Shown here piece by piece: positions 28,946 through 36,791 of a DNA stretch of 40,573 nucleotides. A program made the translations under genes and the position numbers. Below the pieces are notes generated by a model that searched no databases, was not told where the DNA came from, and saw nothing but the letters and a program-made list of their open reading frames with translations. The DNA is from a virus. Location: positions 1-40,573 of IMG/VR virus record IMGVR_UViG_3300045282_000100. One strand, written 5' to 3'. How positions within the stretch are numbered: position 1 is the first letter of the stretch; the number at the start of each line of letters is the position of its first letter.

Positions 28946-31119
28946 TGGCTGCGCCGCAAGACGTGATCGATGCCGCCGCGCGACTGAGCGCGCGCACCGA
29001 CGCTGCCACCGCCGCCAATCCGCTGGGATCGATCGACGCGGGCGATGTCGGCATGAGCGTCGCCAGCGCCATTCCGCGAGCCCTTACGGCGCTGTTGGGC
29101 ATGCCGGTCGATACCCTCAATGCCCTATCGCGCAACGTACCGCAGGGGGCGATCCCGTTCTTTCCCACCTTCGGACGGCCGAACATTCCGCCGCAACAGA
29201 CGCTTTCAAGCCAGATCACGGGCGAGCCGCGAGCCGTGCCGCCGCTGCAAATCCCCTATGGCGGAGCCGCGGACTTCCAGAACCTCGCGCGCAGCTATGA
29301 GGCCAGCCGCCCCGCGGCAGGCGGCGGCGTGCCGATCCCCGGTAGCCAGCCCGCGCCATCCCTCCTCGACTATCGGCCGACGAGCACACTGGGGCGCTAT
29401 GCCCAGACCGGGACGGAATGGGCGGTGCCGGCGCTGCTCGGCGGCCCCGGCAGCTTGGCGCGACGCGTGGTGACCGGCGAGGCGGGCGGCATCGCGAGCG
29501 AGGGCATGCACGATCTCGTCAACCGCGTCGTGCCGGAAGCCTATCGCCCCTACGTCGCGCCCATCCTCGACACCGCCGCCGGGCTGCTCACCATGGGCAT
29601 GGCCAACCGCCCCTACATGGCCCGCACCAACCCGTCGGCAGTGGTGCGCGATGCGACGCGGGACATGACACCGGCCGATTGGCAGGTGGCGGAGCAGCGC
29701 ATGCAAGCGGCGCCGCCGGGCACGCTGCTGCCCGTCGAGGCGCTGGGAACGCCAGGCGCCACGCTTCAGGGGATCGCGTCCGACGTTGCAGCAAGCCCGG
29801 CGGGCGGTTCCATCGTGCAGGCGATCCAGACGCGCAGCCCCCGCGTGGTTGCCGCGGGTGAGCAGGCGATAGCGAATGTCGGCGGGCCGCCGCGCGCTGC
29901 CGCCGATGTCGTGCGCGATGTCAGCGAGGGCGCGCGCAACACCATCGGTGAGGCTGTCGCGGCGCGCACGCGCGCATCGCAGCCGTATTACAGCGCAGCC
30001 GATGTCGAGCAGGTGCCGATCGCGGCATTCAATCCGATCATCCGGGACATCAACGCCCGCATCGCGCGCGTCGGGGAAGATAGCGAGATCGGCCGCGCAC
30101 TGGTGGATCTGCGCGACCGCATCATCCGCCCCAGCACCGGCACAACCGTCCCCATCGGGCCGCTCTCGACCCTGGCCCAGGAAACGACTGCCGGGCAATA
30201 TCCGCGTCCGCCAGGGCAGAGCGCGACGGTGGTGCCGCCGCGCGCCATGAGTGCGCGCGAGCAGGGCGTGGTGGGGCCTGTCGTCCAGGATCTGCAAGAC
30301 ACGCTGGAGCGTCTTAGCCCGAATTACCGCATGGCGCAGGATCTGCACCGCGCCAACAGTCCCCGCGTCAACGCGCTCGAGCAGCCCGATGTCATGGGCA
30401 ACCTTCAGGCGCCGATAACGCCAACGACCCGCATACCGACAGCGCTTGCCGATCAGGTTGCCATGCTGACCGGCGACAACGTCACGCCGCAGCAGATCAA
30501 TCGTGTATTCGGCGAGTTGTCGATGTCGAGCCGGCCGCAAGCCGCGAGCGATCTCGGCGCCGTCCTGCTGCGCAACGAACTCAACGAGGCTGCCAGGCGG
30601 ATGGCATCGGCGCCGAATGCACCATCGACGGGAATACGCTTCGAGACTGCACTCAACAGGACGCCGGATGCGGCAGGGCGCATCGAAGCCATCGTGCGCG
30701 GCATGGCGCGCGCCAACGGCCAGAACCCGGATACCGCATGGACTGGCTTCTCGCGCCTGCTGGATACGTTCGCGCAGCATGGCAACATCCCCGCCATCGG
30801 CTCGCGTACTGCGCCGCGCGGCCAGCTCGCGCAAGCCCTGGGCGGCAACTGGATCTCGACGCTGCTAAACCTGCCGAACCTCGGGCAAGGATCTATTCTC
30901 GCTTCTGGGGCAAGGAGCATGGCAGAGCGGGTGGCAGCCGGGGACTATGCCGCTCTCGCGCGCGCGTTCACGGACCCCAGGGGCGTGCAGATCCTGCGCG
31001 ACATGGCGGGGCAGATCCCGAACTCGCCCCGCGCACAGCAGAACCTGACGCGGTTCCTCGAGCTCGCCCGCCAGGCGGGCCAGACGATGCAGGATCAGCG
31101 AACGCAGGATCAGCGATGA
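28945..31119 (+). CDS. large internal virion/ejection protein, 724 aa
   Basis: The ATG is joined to the previous stop. The protein is mainly helical with an N-terminal region of short hydrophobic stretches (VASAIPRALTALLGMPVDTL, EWAVPALLGGPGSLARRVVT, VAPILDTAAGLLTMGMANRP) and a central and C-terminal region of amphipathic helices (RALVDLRDRIIRPS, QDLQDTLERLSPNYRMAQDL, LAQALGGNWISTLLNLPNLG). The 'SPNYRxAxDLHRANSP' phrase is shared with internal virion proteins of related podophages. The position at the end of the ejection block supports the call. It probably forms part of the DNA-ejection conduit. Confidence 0.65.
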   Translation: MAAPQDVIDAAARLSARTDAATAANPLGSIDAGDVGMSVASAIPRALTALLGMPVDTLNALSRNVPQGAIPFFPTFGRPNIPPQQTLSSQITGEPRAVPPLQIPYGGAADFQNLARSYEASRPAAGGGVPIPGSQPAPSLLDYRPTSTLGRYAQTGTEWAVPALLGGPGSLARRVVTGEAGGIASEGMHDLVNRVVPEAYRPYVAPILDTAAGLLTMGMANRPYMARTNPSAVVRDATRDMTPADWQVAEQRMQAAPPGTLLPVEALGTPGATLQGIASDVAASPAGGSIVQAIQTRSPRVVAAGEQAIANVGGPPRAAADVVRDVSEGARNTIGEAVAARTRASQPYYSAADVEQVPIAAFNPIIRDINARIARVGEDSEIGRALVDLRDRIIRPSTGTTVPIGPLSTLAQETTAGQYPRPPGQSATVVPPRAMSAREQGVVGPVVQDLQDTLERLSPNYRMAQDLHRANSPRVNALEQPDVMGNLQAPITPTTRIPTALADQVAMLTGDNVTPQQINRVFGELSMSSRPQAASDLGAVLLRNELNEAARRMASAPNAPSTGIRFETALNRTPDAAGRIEAIVRGMARANGQNPDTAWTGFSRLLDTFAQHGNIPAIGSRTAPRGQLAQALGGNWISTLLNLPNLGQGSILASGARSMAERVAAGDYAALARAFTDPRGVQILRDMAGQIPNSPRAQQNLTRFLELARQAGQTMQDQRTQDQR

Positions 31120-31280
31120 AGAACCATCCGGCGCAGGGTGTCGAACACATAGGGAGCGGCCAAGGCGCAGGCCGCGCCGAACGCCCCCGGCACCGTGGGC
31201 TCCATCAGCGGATCGTCGAGCGCGAGAATGAGCCAGGTGCCGCAACAGAAGCCCACGAACCGAATAACCGCATTGTGCAT
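31110..31280 (-). CDS. small antisense membrane protein, 56 aa
   Basis: Minus-strand frame from ATG 31280 to TGA at 31110, filling the only sizeable gap in the virion operon. AGGGTGAG lies just before the ATG. The product has two hydrophobic segments (VIRFVGFCCGTWLILAL and FGAACALAAPYVFDTL) with a short acidic loop and a basic C-terminus, unlike typical shadow frames. The opposite-strand frame (from ATG 31116) is arginine/histidine-rich and looks spurious. A membrane role is likely; it might be a holin-like or superinfection-related protein. Confidence 0.5.
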   Translation of the reverse strand: MHNAVIRFVGFCCGTWLILALDDPLMEPTVPGAFGAACALAAPYVFDTLRRMVLHR

Positions 31281-31362
31281 TTCTCACCCTACCGCGCCCG
31301 CCCGCGGCCACGCCATGCGTTAACCAATCCGGGGATTTCCGCCATGCGTGAAGGAGCCTGAC

Positions 31363-32538
31363 ATGGCCGGCCAAGGCGTCACGTTGTATGCCACGACAGC
31401 CGGCGGCAACAAGGCGATTGTCGGCACGGTCGACTGGCGCGAGGCGATCTACATGCCCGCGCAGATCAACGACAACGTCGCCCAGATCATGGCCGACATC
31501 CGCGCCATGGCGAACGCCATCGCCAACGGCTGGATCGAGGTCGGCGACGGCGACGGCGTCTATACCGCGGCCTACGTCGCGGCCAACCAGTTCCAGTTCA
31601 GCGGCATGGACGTGCGGAGCATCTACCGCGTCGGCATGCGCGTGCGCGTCGTGGCGCCAACGCCGGGCACCATCAGCGGCACCATCACGGCCGTCGCCTT
31701 CACGACGAACACGGTCATAACCGTCGCGTGGGATAGCGGTGCTGGACTGTCCAACGAGGCGATCACGTCGGTGCTGATCGGCATCGGCAGTGGCCCCGGC
31801 GGCGGCTCCGGTGCGGGCAGCGCCGTGCGGCACGATTGCCGTTTGGATCGAGTCAGCAATTCGATTGCCAGACTTTCGGGTTATGGCGGCAATCAGCTCA
31901 CCATTGCTGCGCAGCCGGTGACGATCCCGGCGGCAGGTGTCGATCTTGCCTTCAGTTCCGGCTGGGCGGCATCTGCCATGACATACGTCTATGCAACCTA
32001 TAGCGGCGGCGTCATCACGCTTGCAGGATCGAATAATGGTCCGGTCGTGGATGCGCGTGACGGCAATGTCGTGATGAACGGCAATGCCGATGCGACGCTG
32101 GTTGGCGCGGTGGTCAATTATGGAACCGGCATTTATGAAACCGGCCGGTTGCAAAGCGTGGCGTCGTACTGGAACAGATGCGCGCAGCTCAATTTCACTT
32201 CCTTCAGTTCGGTTTCCACCGCCTCGCTAACGGCGGTCGATCTTGCTTCGCCGGTCTATTTCATCACCTTCGGCCAAGATACGGTTTACATCGACTCGCC
32301 AGCCTATGCGTCCAACAGCGCGGCCGGCGCCTACAGCGTCTACGACTTCCGCGTCAACGTCACGCCGCAAGGCGTCGGCGTCCTGGCTCACGCTCCCGGC
32401 GCCGGATACCTCACACCGATGACGGTATCGTTTCAGATCGTCATCGCGCCGGGCGTTTATCCGGTGGTGCCGCAGGGCCAGGTCGGCAGCGGCAATGCGA
32501 CGTACAACGGCAAGGTGTTCGTCAGCTCGCAGGGGTAA
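31363..32538 (+). CDS. putative tail fibre protein, 391 aa
   Basis: The start at 31363 has GAAGGAG upstream. The N-terminal ~60 residues (GNKAIVGTVDWREAIYMPAQ, then VAQIMADIRAMANAIAN) look like a virion-attachment helix. The rest is beta-rich and threonine/valine/glycine-rich (ISGTITAVAFTTNTVITVAW, then a GSGPGGGSGAGS hinge and GVITLAGSNNGPVVDARDGN). A glycine hinge followed by a compact C-terminal domain is common in receptor-binding fibres. The receptor is unknown. Confidence 0.65.
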   Translation: MAGQGVTLYATTAGGNKAIVGTVDWREAIYMPAQINDNVAQIMADIRAMANAIANGWIEVGDGDGVYTAAYVAANQFQFSGMDVRSIYRVGMRVRVVAPTPGTISGTITAVAFTTNTVITVAWDSGAGLSNEAITSVLIGIGSGPGGGSGAGSAVRHDCRLDRVSNSIARLSGYGGNQLTIAAQPVTIPAAGVDLAFSSGWAASAMTYVYATYSGGVITLAGSNNGPVVDARDGNVVMNGNADATLVGAVVNYGTGIYETGRLQSVASYWNRCAQLNFTSFSSVSTASLTAVDLASPVYFITFGQDTVYIDSPAYASNSAAGAYSVYDFRVNVTPQGVGVLAHAPGAGYLTPMTVSFQIVIAPGVYPVVPQGQVGSGNATYNGKVFVSSQG

Positions 32539-32544
32539 AGGATC

Positions 32545-32793
32545 ATGTGGAAGATCGGCCCGACATTCGCCTCCGAGCTTGCCGCGGCGGGCGTATCGCT
32601 CGACGGCTATAGCTGGAACATCTTTGACGGCACGTTCACCTATAATCACGACGTGCCGGTGGCGACGCGCGACGCTGTTGCTGCCGTCTACGCCGCGCAC
32701 GATCCGGAAGCGCAGACCGATCCGCCGACCGTGCCCTATCCGCCGGGCGTGCCGATGCAGAAGCCGGCGCAGCAACTGCCGGGGCCAAAGTGA
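32545..32793 (+). CDS. hypothetical protein after fibre gene, 82 aa
   Basis: A ribosome site (AAAGGA) precedes ATG 32545. The product begins MWKIGPTFASELAAAGVSLD and YSWNIFDGTFTYNHDVPVAT, followed by a proline-rich end (DPPTVPYPPGVPMQKPAQQL). It could be a tail-fibre accessory or chaperone-like protein by position. No family is recognised. Its stop overlaps the GTG of the next small gene. Confidence 0.6.
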   Translation: MWKIGPTFASELAAAGVSLDGYSWNIFDGTFTYNHDVPVATRDAVAAVYAAHDPEAQTDPPTVPYPPGVPMQKPAQQLPGPK

Positions 32794-32969
32794 CCGATGA
32801 CCGATTGCGGATGCTCGAAATTCAGGTCACCGCGCTGCGCGGCGATTTCAACGGCCATGTCGCGCTGTGTGATGGAAGGTGGCGTGCGATGAGATTGGCC
32901 GCGACCTTGCTAAGCGCCGCAATCGCATTCGCGGTGTCGCTGGTGGTGTCGCTGTTTACTCGGTCCTGA
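32790..32969 (+). CDS. XhlA-like small membrane protein, 59 aa
   Basis: Begins at GTG 32790 overlapping the previous stop. A polar N-terminal helix (MTDDRLRMLEIQVTALRGDF) precedes a C-terminal transmembrane helix (LAATLLSAAIAFAVSLVVSL), the plan of XhlA/hemolysin-type holin accessories. This and the next two genes form a likely lysis-linked membrane cassette at the end of the late operon. The role in lysis is inferred. Confidence 0.6.
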   Translation: MTDDRLRMLEIQVTALRGDFNGHVALCDGRWRAMRLAATLLSAAIAFAVSLVVSLFTRS

Positions 32970-32994
32970 TAGCGGATGACGTGGGAGGTGCAGC

Positions 32995-33162
32995 ATGTCC
33001 ATCGGCTTCTTGTTTTGGCTGATCTTCATCCTGTCTTTGCTGTTCGGCGCATACGTGCGCCGCAGCGCCCTCGGCACGCCTTTGGTGTGGGGCGGTGACT
33101 TGTTGCTGCTGATCATGCTTGGACTGCTCGGCTGGCAGACCTTTGGCGCGCCAGTCCGCTAG
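32995..33162 (+). CDS. two-helix membrane protein, 55 aa (holin candidate)
   Basis: GGGAGG precedes ATG 32995. Two hydrophobic helices (IGFLFWLIFILSLLFGAYVR and DLLLLIMLGLLGWQTFG) are joined by a short polar loop RRSALGTPLVWG. Size and topology fit a small class II holin, and the position in the terminal late region supports it. Small membrane proteins of this kind also occur without lytic function. Confidence 0.6.
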   Translation: MSIGFLFWLIFILSLLFGAYVRRSALGTPLVWGGDLLLLIMLGLLGWQTFGAPVR

Positions 33163-33186
33163 GCGCCACGCAGCGCGGAGGTTGCC

Positions 33187-33348
33187 ATGGAACTGCTGCT
33201 GATCGTCGTCGTCGTCCTGCTGCTGCTGGGGTTCTTCGGCCGCCCCATGCCCTACGCCACGCCGAACATCCTGCTGGTTCTGCTGGTGGTGATCGTCATC
33301 CTGTACCTGCTGCCGCCGCTGTCAGGGTATCGGCTCTATCGCTGGTAG
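33187..33348 (+). CDS. two-helix membrane protein, 53 aa (holin candidate)
   Basis: GGAGG lies just before ATG 33187. The product has a first helix ELLLIVVVVLLLLGFFGR and a second, NILLVLLVVIVILYLLPPLS, with a short loop PMPYATP, and a basic tyrosine-rich end. It resembles DUF3309-like short membrane proteins. With 32790-33162 it makes three consecutive membrane genes, so any of the three could be the holin. Confidence 0.6.
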   Translation: MELLLIVVVVLLLLGFFGRPMPYATPNILLVLLVVIVILYLLPPLSGYRLYRW

Positions 33349-33421
33349 CGGTTACTGCCGTTACTGCCAATAGACGAGAACGCCAGCGGAACATCACTGT
33401 GCCGTATCTGTGACGCAAACC

Positions 33422-33440
33422 GGCCCGAATAGGGCTTTTT
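33422..33440 (+). terminator. intrinsic terminator of the rightward operon
   Basis: GCCC (33423-33426), a 5-base loop GAATA, GGGC (33432-33435) and five Ts (33436-33440) make a short Rho-independent terminator, possibly extended by flanking G-T and A-T pairs. It lies 74 bases after the last virion-operon gene. The surrounding 33349-33495 also carries a direct repeat TTACTGCC (33352-33359 and 33361-33368), a candidate integrase arm site. Confidence 0.65.
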
Positions 33441-33495
33441 GTTCTCGGAATTGCCCGATTGGGACACGGCGACTGCGCGCCAAGTCCTTGATAAA

Positions 33496-33544
33496 TGGTC
33501 GGAGTGAGAGGATTTGAACCTCCGGCCCCTAGCTCCCGAAGCAG
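33496..33544 (-). other. attP core in a tRNA-Pro(CGG) 3' segment
   Basis: Read on the minus strand this is the last part of a tRNA: anticodon loop TTCGGGA (anticodon CGG), variable region, T-arm GGAGGTTCAAATCCTC and the acceptor end with CCA. The bases upstream of the loop do not form the 5' half of the anticodon stem, so it is a fragment and not a gene. The integrase gene ends four bases away. Tyrosine integrases typically use the 3' end of tRNA genes as attB, restoring the host tRNA on integration. Identity of the host tRNA is inferred. Confidence 0.85.
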
Positions 33545-33548
33545 ATGC

Positions 33549-34628
33549 TCACCCATTGCCATTGCTTTGATGCCGCTTGGTTTTCGGCGCCATCGCGTCA
33601 TGGGTGTGACGTATATGTGCCGCGAGCGCGTCGACTGCGGCACGCTCGGCGCTCACCTCGCGGTGGGCGTAGCGCATCGTCGTCTCGATACGCGCATGGC
33701 CGAGGACGCTGCGCACCGTGTCGAGCGGCACGCCTGCCTGCACCATCCACGACGCCGCGGTGTGGCGCAGATCGTGCCAGCGGAAGTTCGCGATCCCAGC
33801 GCGCCTGAGCGCCGTGGCAAACGCCCGCCGCCACTTCGCGATCGGCCGCCGCTGCCAGGTGAACACCGGCCCGGCATCGTGCGGTGCCATGTTGGCGAGC
33901 GTCACCAACGCCACCTCGTTCAGCGGCACCGTCAGCACTTTGCCGCCCGGTATGCGCGACTTCACCCGCAGCGTAATGACGCGGTTGTGCATGTCGACCA
34001 TTGACCAGTCGAGCCCGACGCAGTTCGCAAGCCGGATGCCGGTGTGAAGCGACAGCGCGATGGCGGGTCGAAGGTGGGGGGCGGCGCAGGCGATGAGCCG
34101 CGCGGCCTCGTCTGCAGTCAGATAGCGATTTCGCCCCTCGGGCTCACGCAGCCTATGCGCCTTCCAGTTGATGGGCGCGACCTCGAGCCCCCAGCGGTCG
34201 CGGGCCATGCGGAGCACGGCGCGGAGGATGGTGAGCTCGCGGTTAACGGTCGCATCCGCGACCTTGGCGCGGCGCCGCGCGACGAACGTGGCAACGTCAC
34301 CATCGGCCAGATCCTCGATCATCGCCGCCTTGGGAATCAGGGCAAGGACGTTGGCAATCTGGATCGCGATCGTGGTCGCGGACGGTAGACGCTGGGCGTG
34401 TTCCAGCCAGTAGCGGCCACATGCCGCGTCGAGCGAAACGGTCGGCTTCTTGCCGGTCAGGCCGCAGAGGAGGGCGGTGGATCGGTGCCTGGCGGCGATG
34501 ATTTCGGCCGTCGTTTCGTCGTCCGTCTGACAGCTTCCGCGAACCCGACGACCGTTGACGGTGAAATCGTAGTACCAATGTGGCGTGTCCGCCCGCTGAT
34601 AGATGAGCCGGCTCTTGCGCCTTGCCAT
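33549..34628 (-). CDS. int: tyrosine-type phage integrase, 359 aa
   Basis: Catalyses site-specific integration and excision at the adjacent attP. N-terminal arm-binding segment, then a SAM-like core-binding domain (about 65-145), then the catalytic domain with R199 (HTGIRLANCVGL), H285 and R288 (HDLRHTAASW), H311 (LGHARIETTM) and the nucleophile Y320. All five residues of the family are present, and the length is normal. The start MARRKSRLIYQRADTPHWYY is typical of the family. Its 5' end overlaps the excisionase-like gene by 172 bases, as int and xis overlap in several phages. Confidence 0.95.
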   Translation of the reverse strand: MARRKSRLIYQRADTPHWYYDFTVNGRRVRGSCQTDDETTAEIIAARHRSTALLCGLTGKKPTVSLDAACGRYWLEHAQRLPSATTIAIQIANVLALIPKAAMIEDLADGDVATFVARRRAKVADATVNRELTILRAVLRMARDRWGLEVAPINWKAHRLREPEGRNRYLTADEAARLIACAAPHLRPAIALSLHTGIRLANCVGLDWSMVDMHNRVITLRVKSRIPGGKVLTVPLNEVALVTLANMAPHDAGPVFTWQRRPIAKWRRAFATALRRAGIANFRWHDLRHTAASWMVQAGVPLDTVRSVLGHARIETTMRYAHREVSAERAAVDALAAHIRHTHDAMAPKTKRHQSNGNG

Positions 34629-34804
34629 GCCACGCGCCTCCGCTCGATGAATTCCAGCAAGTCGGCTTCCGTGAACCGGCGCCGCTTTCCGATGCGCACA
34701 AAGCGGATGTTGCCAGCCTCGACCTCACGGCGGAAGACCTTGAGCGAGACGCCGAGGCGGCTGGCGGCCTCGCGCTGGGCGATCAAGAGGCGCTCGTTCA
34801 TCAT
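34457..34804 (-). CDS. excisionase-like HTH protein (MerR/HTH_17 type)
   Basis: Starts at ATG 34804 (or 34801) after a GGAG ribosome site. Residues 1-55 hold an HTH_17 domain: RLLIAQREAASRLGVSLKVF, REVEAGNIRFVRIGKRRRFT, EADLLEFIERRR. This is the usual plan of small excisionases. The following ~60 residues overlap the integrase gene in another frame and may be weakly constrained. Location directly before integrase and on the same strand supports a directionality-factor role. DNA binding is inferred. Confidence 0.75.
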   Translation of the reverse strand: MMNERLLIAQREAASRLGVSLKVFRREVEAGNIRFVRIGKRRRFTEADLLEFIERRRVAWQGARAGSSISGRTRHIGTTISPSTVVGFAEAVRRTTKRRPKSSPPGTDPPPSSAA

Positions 34805-34805
34805 C

Positions 34806-34997
34806 TCACTCCGTCTCGGGCTTGGGGGGTTCGGGAAGCTCCATCCAATGCGTGATGCCGCGGTCGTTGCTGAAACTGTCCTCGGCCTCGGACCACTCCT
34901 GCACCGAATAGCGGTCGAGCGATCTGCCGGGCATGAACACGAGAAACACATCCTCAATCGTGGGCTGGTGCTTCTTGATGTTTCGCCATCCGCTCAT
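34806..34997 (-). CDS. DUF551-like small protein, 63 aa
   Basis: The sequence begins MSGWRNIKKHQPTIEDVFLV and ends with the diagnostic ITHWMELPEPPKPETE (DUF551 proteins end THWMPLPEPP). Such proteins are frequent in leftward early operons of temperate phages and have no known function. Its ATG overlaps the preceding gene's stop by four bases. Confidence 0.8.
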   Translation of the reverse strand: MSGWRNIKKHQPTIEDVFLVFMPGRSLDRYSVQEWSEAEDSFSNDRGITHWMELPEPPKPETE

Positions 34998-35170
34998 CTC
35001 GGCCCTGCTTTGAGAATGCCGGACTCAACGCGGTCGCGGTAATGAGCGCAAAAGTCGCTGCCCGGCTCCGCGACATCGACGCATCGCAGGCCGGTGCTCT
35101 TGCGCGTGGCGCCGACGTGAGCGTTGCATCGCCGAGCGGCCTTGGCGACCGCCTCAAAGTCCGGCGTCAT
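34994..35170 (-). CDS. hypothetical protein, 58 aa
   Basis: Minus-strand frame from ATG 35170 to TGA 34994, coupled to the DUF551-like gene by ATGA. The product reads TPDFEAVAKAARRCNAHVGA, STGLRCVDVAEPGSDFCAHY and ends ILKAGPR. The order AxxC...C...C-x-H hints at a small metal site (C15, C30, C42, H44 approximately). No family is recognised. The opposite-strand frames over this region look like shadows. Confidence 0.6.
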   Translation of the reverse strand: MTPDFEAVAKAARRCNAHVGATRKSTGLRCVDVAEPGSDFCAHYRDRVESGILKAGPR

Positions 35171-35194
35171 GGGCGGGACTCCGGCATCATCGTC

Positions 35195-35767
35195 TCAGCC
35201 ATGATCCTCTCCCCCCTTAAGGGGCAGACCGGATGGGGGTGTCCGCTGTTCGGCCCATTTGGCGAGCATGATGAATGTGTTGCGGCCGTCCGAAGCCTGC
35301 GGGTACATGGCGGCGTATCTGCGCGCTTCGGCGGCGACGGCCGCGGCGCCATCGCGAAAGCCGGAATTGTAGTTCGTGTTGCTGGCCTTCTCCGCTTCGT
35401 CGCGTTCGCCGATTGCCGCCATCAAGTCATCCCGCAGTCGCGCGCACTCGGCGCGCGCCGCGTCGCGCTCCGCAAGCACAGCTTCAAAGTTAGCCTTGAG
35501 TGCAACGGGCGACGATGTGACGTAGCTGATGTCCCCGCTGGGCGCCGGGGCGGCCGGCGATGCGGGTGACGGGGGCGGCGAGGCCGACAGGGCGGCGCGC
35601 AGATGCTCGTCCAGCTGATCTGCGATCTTGACGAAGCCGGCGCCCAGAATCGGCATCTCGGGATGCGCCTGCGCGCCCTGGCGCAATCCGGCCGCCATGT
35701 CCGCGATAAACTCGCGCCAGTGCGCCACTTCGCCCCGCAGCGCCCGCGCGCACTCCGCTTCCGTCAT
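35195..35767 (-). CDS. hypothetical early protein with coiled coil, 190 aa
   Basis: Begins at ATG 35767, coupled to the preceding small membrane gene. The N-terminal half is helical (TEAECARALRGEVAHWREFI, then ADMAAGLRQGAQAHPEMP). After a proline/alanine-rich linker (residues 70-90) a coiled coil follows (LKANFEAVLAERDAARAECA, RLRDDLMAAIGERDEAEKAS) and a C-terminal YNSGFRDGAAAVAAEARRYA. The ending 'NFNxGFRDGxxAAA' is often seen in small phage early proteins. The function is unknown. Confidence 0.68.
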   Translation of the reverse strand: MTEAECARALRGEVAHWREFIADMAAGLRQGAQAHPEMPILGAGFVKIADQLDEHLRAALSASPPPSPASPAAPAPSGDISYVTSSPVALKANFEAVLAERDAARAECARLRDDLMAAIGERDEAEKASNTNYNSGFRDGAAAVAAEARRYAAMYPQASDGRNTFIMLAKWAEQRTPPSGLPLKGGEDHG

Positions 35768-35895
35768 CGGAACACCCCCAGCGCAGCGGCGGCGATCAGC
35801 AGCACGAGCCACAGCGCCGTAACGGCGATGCTGCCGCGCCAGAACCAGAACCACTCGTCGGCGGTGTTGGGCAGCAGCGAGCGGCGGATCATCAT
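35764..35895 (-). CDS. small single-pass membrane protein, 43 aa
   Basis: ATG 35895 to TGA 35764, with four-base overlaps on both sides (annealase stop and next gene's start). The product has a polar N-terminus RRSLLPNTADEWFWFWRGSI and one hydrophobic helix AVTALWLVLLIAAAALGVF. Tight coupling and clear topology support a real gene. The function is unknown. Confidence 0.6.
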   Translation of the reverse strand: MMIRRSLLPNTADEWFWFWRGSIAVTALWLVLLIAAAALGVFR

Positions 35896-36791
35896 GCCGC
35901 CGCCGCCTTGCGCCGCAGCTCGAGCTGGCAGCCGGTGAATACGGCGCGCAACCTGTCGGCCGCCGCCGCCCCGGCCTTGGTGGCCGACATCGTCAGCATC
36001 ACGTCCTTATTCTGCTCGACGATCGCAAGCAGATCGTCCTCGCACTCGGCCGCCATCAGCGCGTCGCGATAGTCGCTACACCAGGCCGTCCACTCTTCCT
36101 TGCCGCTGACGCCATCCGCCCCGACGCCGAGCTTGATGGCGAACGGGCGCTCGCCGATGTCGACGATCTCGCCGGTTTCCGCATCATGCGCGTGCGCGGG
36201 CGGGGGCGGCTCGGCGATCTGCTTCGGCGGGTTCTCGCCTGCGAACTCCGCCAAGTCGTCCGCAGGCTTGCGGCTCACGGCTGGCCGCGTCGCGGCGCGC
36301 GTGCTGGCTTCGATCGAGATCTCGGTTTCGTCCAGCATGCCAAGGCCAACGATCGACAACGTGACGCGGCGCTTGGCCTTAGTCTCCGCCTTCATCATCG
36401 CGTTCGCCAGGTTCTCGCCGACCAGCCCCTTGATATTGACAGCGCCGGTTGACCAGTCCTCGCGGCCGGTTGCTTCGGTAGCTGTCGCCATGACGACGTA
36501 GACATCCTGGATCGTCCGCGTCTCGCCGAGCCGGATCGAGATGCGGTTCAGCTTGCGAAGCTGATCGGTGCAGTCCCGCTTCGCGTACAGGACGAGCCGG
36601 TTGTTCAGCCGGATGTATTCAAAGGGTTTCGTGAGCGGGTTGAGGCCAAGGCTGTCGCATACGGCATGGTAGTACCGGATACGCTCGTCGGGCGAGAGCA
36701 CCGACAGGTCGCCTTCGATCAGCACCGTCTCGAGCGCGCGCGACGGATCTTTCGGCGCCGCGTCCTGCGTTGCGGGGGCCTTACTCGCCAT
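35892..36791 (-). CDS. probable ssDNA-annealing recombination protein, 299 aa
   Basis: The start at ATG 36791 has GGAAAGGAAAC upstream, so the longer reading frame from 36872 is not needed. The core reads [100 protein letters not shown] and [20 protein letters not shown]. This is the phrase order of phage recombination proteins paired with YqaJ-type exonucleases (RecT/Erf-like). The C-terminal third is a linker plus a helical domain. It is predicted to anneal single strands made by the exonuclease. The exact superfamily is not certain. Confidence 0.75.
   Translation of the reverse strand: MASKAPATQDAAPKDPSRALETVLIEGDLSVLSPDERIRYYHAVCDSLGLNPLTKPFEYIRLNNRLVLYAKRDCTDQLRKLNRISIRLGETRTIQDVYVVMATATEATGREDWSTGAVNIKGLVGENLANAMMKAETKAKRRVTLSIVGLGMLDETEISIEASTRAATRPAVSRKPADDLAEFAGENPPKQIAEPPPPAHAHDAETGEIVDIGERPFAIKLGVGADGVSGKEEWTAWCSDYRDALMAAECEDDLLAIVEQNKDVMLTMSATKAGAAAADRLRAVFTGCQLELRRKAAAA

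Noticed and set aside
33496-33544. A complete tRNA-Pro gene
   Set aside because: Only the anticodon loop to CCA end is present. The sequence 5' of the loop does not pair to form the anticodon, D or acceptor stems, so it is an attachment core.
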